NCBI RefSeq assembly: GCF_011440275.1
Contig: NZ_JAAOIV010000002.1
Span: forward strand, 186,001-250,000
DNA length: 64,000 bases
Source of the DNA: Metallococcus carri
Lineage (GTDB): Bacteria > Actinomycetota > Actinomycetes > Actinomycetales > Dermatophilaceae
Direction: 5' to 3'
The stretch's first letter is position 1, and every line of letters starts with the position of its first letter. The notes beneath the pieces were generated by a model. That model did not search any database, was not told the origin of the DNA, and was given only the letters and a program-made list of their open reading frames with translations. This document shows, piece after piece, positions 58,978-64,000 of this stretch. A program made the translations under genes and the position numbers.

Positions 58978-60933
58978 TCAGGCAGTGATGCGGGCCGGCT
59001 GTGATGCGTTCTCGGTGCGCCGGCCGAGGGCGGCGCTCGTCAGGTCGAAGGGCCCGTCGGGCGTGGTCACATAGGTGCGTCCGAGGGGACTGGTCCAGGT
59101 GCAGACGCCCGTATCGGTCATCGTGACTCGCCAGGAAGTGTCGGTCTTCAGCCGGTGGTGGTGCCGGCACAGCGATTGCAGGTTCGTGGGCGTCGTGGGT
59201 CCACCCCGTTGCCAGGGGATGACGTGGTCGAGGTCGCAGGATCGCGCGGGAGCAAGGCAGCCGGGGAACCGGCAGTGCCCGTCGCGGGTGCGCACGAATT
59301 CGGCCATCGTGCCGCTCGGCCGGTAGACGGTGGTCGTCGTGGAGAGCACCACCCCGGTGCGGGCGTCGACCAGGGCACGCCCGATCCGGGTGTCGACGTT
59401 CCGCATCAGCTGTCTCACGATGTGCGCAGGGATCACCCCGACTCCAGGGATCACGCCGTCGATGTCGGCCTCCGTGGTGCCGCAGGTATGCCGCTGACCT
59501 GACGTTTCGTCATCGTCCGGGGGTGGCTCGGGCCACAGGTCGGGCACGGCCTCGAACCACTGCTGACTTTCCCGGTCGAGGTGAGCCAGCCAGTCGTCCC
59601 AGGACATGCCCGGTGGTGGCGCGCCATCGTCATGACCATCGCCCTCGTGGCTTTCGGCATACGCGGACTGTCGCTGCAGGGCCTCGTGTTCGGGGGTGCC
59701 TTCGGTGTTCGCCCGCTCCCACCATCGATCGAAGGCCGCCGCCCAATCCGCTTCTGCCGCAGCGTCATTCCGGTCGAACGGCGAGTCACTGTCTTCCGGG
59801 TCGAACGGCCAGTCCTCGGGCTCGTCTGGCGTTGGCTCAGGCACCACCCCGGTTGGGCACGCGCTCTCGGCCCGGCGGCCTCCCCCGCCGGTGGGCTGAG
59901 CGTGCCGGCAGCTTTCGGCATTCGCCGCATCGGTCTGCTCACTGTCGGTCTGGTCGCCGTCGTCTGCGAGGCCTTCGACCGGGACGTGCACGATGAAGTG
60001 CGCATTGATGCGGGAGTTGCCGGTCGCGAGGTCGATGAGTGCGTCGACTCGGCATTCGGAGAGCGTCTTGCCGGTGGTGTTGGCGCGGTGGAGCTCGCGG
60101 GCGTGGGATTCGAGCGCCGTCTCCAGGCGGGCTGCGTCCTCGGCTCGCATGGTCGCGTGGAGATCGGACAGACCGCGCTCCCGACCAGGCTCGAACCAGA
60201 GCCCCAGCCGCTCTCGGATCGTGCGTTCTTGCGCCTTCTTGGCTGCATCCGCTTCGAACCGTTCAACGAGGGACCGTGCCGCGCGCTGGGCTCGTCGGGG
60301 CGTCCACTGGCAGACGCCTCGCTCCATCAGCGCGTCTTCGACCCGGCGGCAGGTGTCGGGGCTGGCGTTGCACAGCTCGTCGGCGATCGCGGTGACCCGC
60401 CAGATGTCAATGGCGCCCTCTCCTGCGGCCGCCAGCAGCCGGGGTGTCTTGGTGACCACCGCGGCAGCATCTTGGACGCGGTTGCCTGCGGTGCGGGCCG
60501 TCCAGTGCATGATCGGCGCAAGCTCGTCGGCGGCGAATTCCTCGACGTGGCCGAGGCTGTGCTCGGTCTCGCGGACCTCACCGGTCTCGGGGTCTTCGTC
60601 GGCGACCACGGCGGCGAACCTGGCGAGAGCGATTTGCTGGGCAGCGCCGGCAGCGTTGGCGACTTGCTGAGTAGTGAGCACGAGTTCGGCATACGTCTCA
60701 CGCAGCGAATTAGACGGCTCGCCCGCGACGTGACCCCCGCGGAGGGCGTCGAAACAATCACCGAGCAGCAACTGGCAGGCGGCGAGGCGAGCGCTCAGAC
60801 CCTCGGCACCGGTGGCTGCTCGCGCACTGGCCAGCACCTCGGCGGCGAAGGCATCTCCGGTCGCCGAAGCCTCGAAGGCAGCCCGCGCCGACTCCCGGGG
60901 GGAGGGTGTCGGCGGAGCACTCTTGAAGGCCAT
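58978..60933 (-). CDS. DUF222 and HNH endonuclease domain protein (13E12 type)
   Basis: A 651-residue protein with an N-terminal DUF222 helical domain (about residues 100-340; ARTAGNRVQDAAAVV, GAIDIWRVTAIADEL, RVDALIDLATG) and a C-terminal HNH nuclease: CRFPGC...CDLDHVIPW...CRHHHRLKT with Cys pairs and the catalytic HH. Between them is an acidic, Pro-rich linker of ~150 residues (TPDEPEDWPFDPEDSDSPFD). These proteins are abundant in actinobacteria; their natural role is not known and they are often multicopy. Leaderless ATG after TAGAGT (60940-60945). Confidence 0.9.
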   Translation of the reverse strand: MAFKSAPPTPSPRESARAAFEASATGDAFAAEVLASARAATGAEGLSARLAACQLLLGDCFDALRGGHVAGEPSNSLRETYAELVLTTQQVANAAGAAQQIALARFAAVVADEDPETGEVRETEHSLGHVEEFAADELAPIMHWTARTAGNRVQDAAAVVTKTPRLLAAAGEGAIDIWRVTAIADELCNASPDTCRRVEDALMERGVCQWTPRRAQRAARSLVERFEADAAKKAQERTIRERLGLWFEPGRERGLSDLHATMRAEDAARLETALESHARELHRANTTGKTLSECRVDALIDLATGNSRINAHFIVHVPVEGLADDGDQTDSEQTDAANAESCRHAQPTGGGGRRAESACPTGVVPEPTPDEPEDWPFDPEDSDSPFDRNDAAAEADWAAAFDRWWERANTEGTPEHEALQRQSAYAESHEGDGHDDGAPPPGMSWDDWLAHLDRESQQWFEAVPDLWPEPPPDDDETSGQRHTCGTTEADIDGVIPGVGVIPAHIVRQLMRNVDTRIGRALVDARTGVVLSTTTTVYRPSGTMAEFVRTRDGHCRFPGCLAPARSCDLDHVIPWQRGGPTTPTNLQSLCRHHHRLKTDTSWRVTMTDTGVCTWTSPLGRTYVTTPDGPFDLTSAALGRRTENASQPARITA

Positions 60934-61003
60934 AACTGAACTCTAGAACCAACCACCGACAGCCTCCTGACCTGCGCAAATGCGCCCCCGCGCCGCCCGG
61001 CGA

Positions 61004-61933
61004 CTACTGGTTGACGAGTTCGTTGCGACTGGTGAGGACCTGCAGTTGCTGGGCCGGTCCGACGATGTTCACCGTGCCGGGGATGTCGGTCCAGGGGCCG
61101 CCATCGACCGAATACTGACCGCCATAGGTCGTGGTTACCCGCACGCTGACCGTGCCCTTCGCCGTGTAAGCGTGCGTGACGTCACCGGTTGGGTATGGAC
61201 CGCCGACCGATTTCGTCGGGCCGTATGACGTGCCGTCACCGAAATCGAACACATTCGCCTTGAACGTCGGCTTGATGCGGACCTGGCGACCGAGGAGGGT
61301 AACCGAGCGGACTTCGTCCGGTTGATATCCGGTAACCGAAAAGGCCTGCTGGAAATAGGTCGGCAGCGTGATCAGCGTTCGGCCATTCGGTGGTTGAATC
61401 ACCAACGTTGGTTTCGCGAACGGCGTGCGCGTCCACTGCGCCTTGATCATCGACAGCGTCAGTTGCGGCTTCCCGGTGTTGTTGGGTACCAGCGTCGGCC
61501 AGCAGGTTCTATTCACGAAGTCCCATGATTCGTCGGGCGGTCCCACGCCCGTAGCGGGGTCGGTCAACCGCCGATAGATTCGCGAATACGGCCCTTCGGC
61601 ATTCGGCACACTCGCGCATCGCGTATAGGCTTGAGTGCATCCGTTGTCATTACCGCCTGCACCGGGTGCGTTGCCCGGGCATTCCAGAACAGTCTGATAC
61701 TCGTATGGTGCGGTCACTCGCACCGGCTTCCCACCGCGGTTGATCGTCCCCGAGCCCTTCGGCGGGAGGGCGCGGGTCTGCGCCTCACTCAAGCCGACAT
61801 AGACACCACCGCCGCCGAAGCCGCAACGATTGACCCCGCACAAGTTTGGTAATCCTGGAGATGCAATTGCCTGCGGGCTAGCAATAATGGCGACCGCAAG
61901 TGAAGCGCCCATCGCGGCCACCCGCGTCCTCAC
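61004..61933 (-). CDS. Secreted protein with a PKD-like beta domain
   Basis: A 309-residue protein with a signal peptide: RTRVAAMGASLAVAIIASPQAIAS, cleaved after about residue 24 (ASPQAIA-S). Residues ~175-290 contain the FDFGDGTSYGP and GDVTHAYTAKGTVSVRVTTTY blocks of a PKD/immunoglobulin-like domain. Several Cys residues near the N-terminus may form disulphides outside the cell. The GTG at 61933 overlaps the upstream lipoprotein stop (GTGA), with AAGGAGG 5 nt before it. AT content is somewhat higher than in neighbouring genes. Function unknown; related pairs are known with DUF6318 lipoproteins. Confidence 0.8.
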   Translation of the reverse strand: MRTRVAAMGASLAVAIIASPQAIASPGLPNLCGVNRCGFGGGGVYVGLSEAQTRALPPKGSGTINRGGKPVRVTAPYEYQTVLECPGNAPGAGGNDNGCTQAYTRCASVPNAEGPYSRIYRRLTDPATGVGPPDESWDFVNRTCWPTLVPNNTGKPQLTLSMIKAQWTRTPFAKPTLVIQPPNGRTLITLPTYFQQAFSVTGYQPDEVRSVTLLGRQVRIKPTFKANVFDFGDGTSYGPTKSVGGPYPTGDVTHAYTAKGTVSVRVTTTYGGQYSVDGGPWTDIPGTVNIVGPAQQLQVLTSRNELVNQ

Positions 61934-62589
61934 CGGCGCCTCCTTGACTCGTCCACCTGAATCTCTCCGACGCGCCAGCCTGCAGGAGTCCAACTCAGAA
62001 AGAACACTAGACCGAGGTTCTCCTGCAGTGGATAGGAGGTCAAAACGGCACCGGTTGTATCCACGACGCTAATGGCGTTCTGATCGAGCCATGCTTCCCA
62101 CACATTTGGGTCCTTCTCGGGCGTCTGTGCGATCTCATGAAGCGTCAGCGCTGGCCCGCTGTTGCGTGCGCTTCTAGCTACCAGCTCCTTCACATTGCCC
62201 GCGTAGTTTGCGCAGCTTTTGCAGGTACTCTTCGCCAACGGCTCAAGTTTGCCGGTCTCTGGCTTGCTCCCAGTTGAGTTGATCAATGCTAGGTAATACC
62301 CCACGAACGCCTTTGCGCCGGCATCGGTGTGCTGACGTGCCGGCTCAGGTACCCCAGGAGCCCCCGCCGCAGTGTTCGACGACGTGGGAGCACTCGAACT
62401 ACTCGCCGTGCTCGTCGGACTGGCCGTCGATGAACTCGAGGACGAGTTCGTCGACGTTGCCGAACTCGGAGGGGGCGGGCTCGATGTCGACCCCTTCGCC
62501 CCGCCGGAACACCCCGACAGGGCGAGCGCGAACGTCAACGCGACAGCCACCGCGCCATACCTCTCTCGCGTGGCCTTCCTTGCACCCAT
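61930..62589 (-). CDS. DUF6318-like lipoprotein
   Basis: A 219-residue lipoprotein. The N-terminus has positive residues, a hydrophobic stretch and lipobox LALSGC, so the Cys (near residue 27) is lipid-modified after export. Residues ~30-75 are a Ser/Thr/Pro linker (SSSTASPTSTASSSSAP). The globular part has AGAKAFVGYYLALINSTGS, a CKSC pair and FFLSWTPAGWRVGEIQ. This matches the DUF6318 group. Start ATG at 62589 with GGAGGAGG 6 nt upstream; a longer frame to 62895 lacks support. It is coupled to the PKD protein gene. Confidence 0.82.
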   Translation of the reverse strand: MGARKATRERYGAVAVALTFALALSGCSGGAKGSTSSPPPPSSATSTNSSSSSSTASPTSTASSSSAPTSSNTAAGAPGVPEPARQHTDAGAKAFVGYYLALINSTGSKPETGKLEPLAKSTCKSCANYAGNVKELVARSARNSGPALTLHEIAQTPEKDPNVWEAWLDQNAISVVDTTGAVLTSYPLQENLGLVFFLSWTPAGWRVGEIQVDESRRRR

Positions 62590-62943
62590 CGATGACCTCC
62601 TCCAGCCCGCGCCGTGACGGAACGCCGGCCCTCCTCGGGTGAACGTCCCTCGATAGTGCCCACTTCGCACCCAAATGTCCTTGGCCACCAGAAATCTGTG
62701 AGTAAGGACTTGGTCAAGACCGGAGTTATCCACAAGTGGTGGTGTCACGGATGTCCCGCAGGTCACATCTGTTACGGCTACGAGCGAAGACACCTCGGCG
62801 GGGCCACCGTCGTCGTCCTTGAGCCGAACTGAGCGGAACTGAGCCGAGCCCGTATGCCGAGCCGCCTCGCCGCGCGCTCGCGCGGCGATAACCACCCGCT
62901 CGCGCGGCGGCGACGGCCCGAGCAGCGACGAGGAGGCAAAGCG
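62590..62943. other. 354-bp intergenic region with one DnaA-box-like site
   Basis: No gene is supported here. The base composition is lower in GC than the neighbours around 62660-62790. One perfect DnaA-box consensus TTATCCACA occurs at 62726-62734, next to GGTC-AA-GACC at 62712-62721. A single box does not make an origin. Short frames on the minus strand upstream of the lipoprotein contain no recognisable domain. Confidence 0.6.
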
Positions 62944-64000
62944 TCAGGCGAGGGTGACCAGGTCCAGGTAGTCCGGACCCCATAGGTCTTCAACCCCGTC
63001 CGGCAGCAGCAGCACCCGTTCCGGTTCGAGCGCCTGCACCGCACCCTCGTCGTGGGTGACGAGGACGACGGCCCCGGCATACGCCCGGAGGGCACCGAGG
63101 ATCTCTTCGCGCGAGGCCGGGTCGAGGTTGTTGGTCGGCTCGTCGAGCAACAGCACGTTCGCCGCGGACACGACCAGCAGCGCGAGCGAGAGCCGGGTCT
63201 TCTCACCACCGGACAGCACCCGCGCCGGCTTCTCCACGTCGTCGCCGCTGAACAGGAACGAGCCGAGCACCTTGCGCACCTCGGTCTCCCCCAGATCCGG
63301 CGCCGCGGACTTCATGTTGTCCAGCACTGATCGCTCAAGGTCGAGGTTCTCGTGCTCCTGCGCGTAGTAACCGAGCTTGAGCCCGTGCCCCGGCTCGACC
63401 GCACCGGTGTCGGGAGTGTCGAGCCCGGACAGCAGCCGCAACAGCGTGGTCTTACCCGCACCGTTGAGCCCCAGCACGACGACCTTCGAGCCGCGATCGA
63501 TCGCCAGATCCACATCGGTGAAGATCTCCAACGACCCATACGACCGCGACAGTCCGGTGGCCCGCAAGGGCGTCTTGCCCGAGGGTGCGGGCGTCGGGAA
63601 CCGCAGCTTGGCCACCCGATCGTGCTGCCGCTCCCCCTCGACGCCAGCGAGCAACCGCTCGGCGCGACGCGCCATGTTCTGCGCGGCGGTGGCCTTGGTC
63701 GCCTTCGCGCGCATCTTGTCGGCCTGCGCGAGCAGCGCGGACGCCTTCTTCTGCGCATTCGCGAGCTCACGCCGTCGCCGCCGCTCATCGGTCTCGCGCT
63801 GCGCCAGATAGGCCTTCCACCCCACGTTGTAGATGTCGAGTTCGGACCGGTTGGCGTCCAGGTGGAACACCCGCGTCACCACCGTCTCGAGCATCTCCAC
63901 GTCGTGGCTGATGATGATCAGCCCACCCTTGTAGGCCTTGAGGTAATCGCGCAACCACAGGATCGAGTCGGCGTCCAGGTGGTTGGTCGGCTCGTCCAGC
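62944..64000 (-). CDS. ABC-F family ATPase, partial (5' end beyond the window)
   Basis: The last ~352 residues of an ABC-F protein are present; the gene continues past 64000. The visible part begins in the first ATPase domain at LDEPTNHLDADSI (Walker B), continues through ISHDVEMLETV, the charged inter-domain linker (REREL-like stretches, RRRRELANAQKKA), and the second ATPase: GLNGAGKTTLLRLLSG, LSGGEKTRLSLALLV and LLLDEPTNNLDPAS. ABC-F proteins act on the ribosome in translation or antibiotic resistance; no membrane domain is expected. Confidence 0.92.
   Translation of the reverse strand, partial: LDEPTNHLDADSILWLRDYLKAYKGGLIIISHDVEMLETVVTRVFHLDANRSELDIYNVGWKAYLAQRETDERRRRRELANAQKKASALLAQADKMRAKATKATAAQNMARRAERLLAGVEGERQHDRVAKLRFPTPAPSGKTPLRATGLSRSYGSLEIFTDVDLAIDRGSKVVVLGLNGAGKTTLLRLLSGLDTPDTGAVEPGHGLKLGYYAQEHENLDLERSVLDNMKSAAPDLGETEVRKVLGSFLFSGDDVEKPARVLSGGEKTRLSLALLVVSAANVLLLDEPTNNLDPASREEILGALRAYAGAVVLVTHDEGAVQALEPERVLLLPDGVEDLWGPDYLDLVTLA

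Noticed and set aside
58978-60933. Mobile intron or homing endonuclease
   Set aside because: The HNH protein is of DUF222 type with an intact long frame and no intron or insertion boundaries; it is a common chromosomal actinobacterial family.
62590-62943. Replication origin
   Set aside because: Only one DnaA box is present, and dnaA, dnaN or gyrB are not near.

Overview
The window is a chromosomal segment from a high-GC actinobacterium. Signs are a fused PntA next to PntB, a LigB-type ATP-dependent DNA ligase, a divergent glgA(glgM)/glgC pair, a mabA-inhA-like fabG-fabI pair, DUF222/HNH and DUF3099 proteins, and many genes that start 6-8 nt after a TANNNT box. A micrococcalean relative such as Dermacoccaceae or Intrasporangiaceae is my best guess; below order level this is weak. 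There are no phage, integrase, transposase or CRISPR genes. The segment holds one tRNA gene, tRNA-Leu(GAG).

Layout. 1-557: palindromic repeat array without genes. 558-3859: M20 peptidase, DNA ligase and SRPBCC protein, head to tail on the minus strand. 4001-4145: tRNA-Leu and a strong hairpin. 4160-8068: transhydrogenase pntAB and an ArsR/SRPBCC pair. 8115-16705: catabolic island with two PucR-type regulators, an SSS symporter with a small DUF3311-like partner, an MHS-type MFS transporter and two amidohydrolases. 16828-21042: four translationally coupled plus-strand genes (flavoprotein, acyl-CoA-dehydrogenase-like protein, PIG-L deacetylase/methyltransferase fusion, GT2 glycosyltransferase). 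21039-22458: stand-alone threonyl-tRNA synthetase core behind a threonine-codon attenuator. 22511-23950: amino acid permease. 23935-24216: inverted 21-bp-phase repeat array between convergent genes. 24198-33853: five minus-strand genes, each overlapping the next by four bases (DUF2126 transglutaminase, ATP-grasp/alpha-E fusion, transglutaminase, AMP-forming acyl ligase, MFS exporter). 33864-42562: DinB, RecQ-like helicase, PlsC, a repeat-rich membrane-anchored protein, TrmH, two TauE paralogues and an ABC ATPase. 43364-45903: glycogen/maltose-1-phosphate genes. 45900-53054: serB and a cyanophycin locus (cyanophycinase, cyanophycin synthetase, YflT-like protein) facing a second Mur-ligase-type protein that shares the CphA N-terminal domain but lacks ATP-grasp. 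53082-56827: fabG-fabI, DUF3099, moaA, SURF1. 56856-64000: ABC exporter, a third palindromic array, DUF222/HNH protein, two secreted proteins and the 3' part of an ABC-F gene.

The most interesting items are the five-gene overlapping operon (a candidate peptide or amide biosynthesis and export system), the threonine attenuator in front of an editing-less ThrRS, the N-domain/Mur-ligase/helical-repeat protein opposite cyanophycin synthetase, three unrelated intergenic palindrome arrays, and a strongly over-represented heptamer GTATGCC/GGCATAC that forces rare codons. All calls come from reading the sequence; no database search was run.
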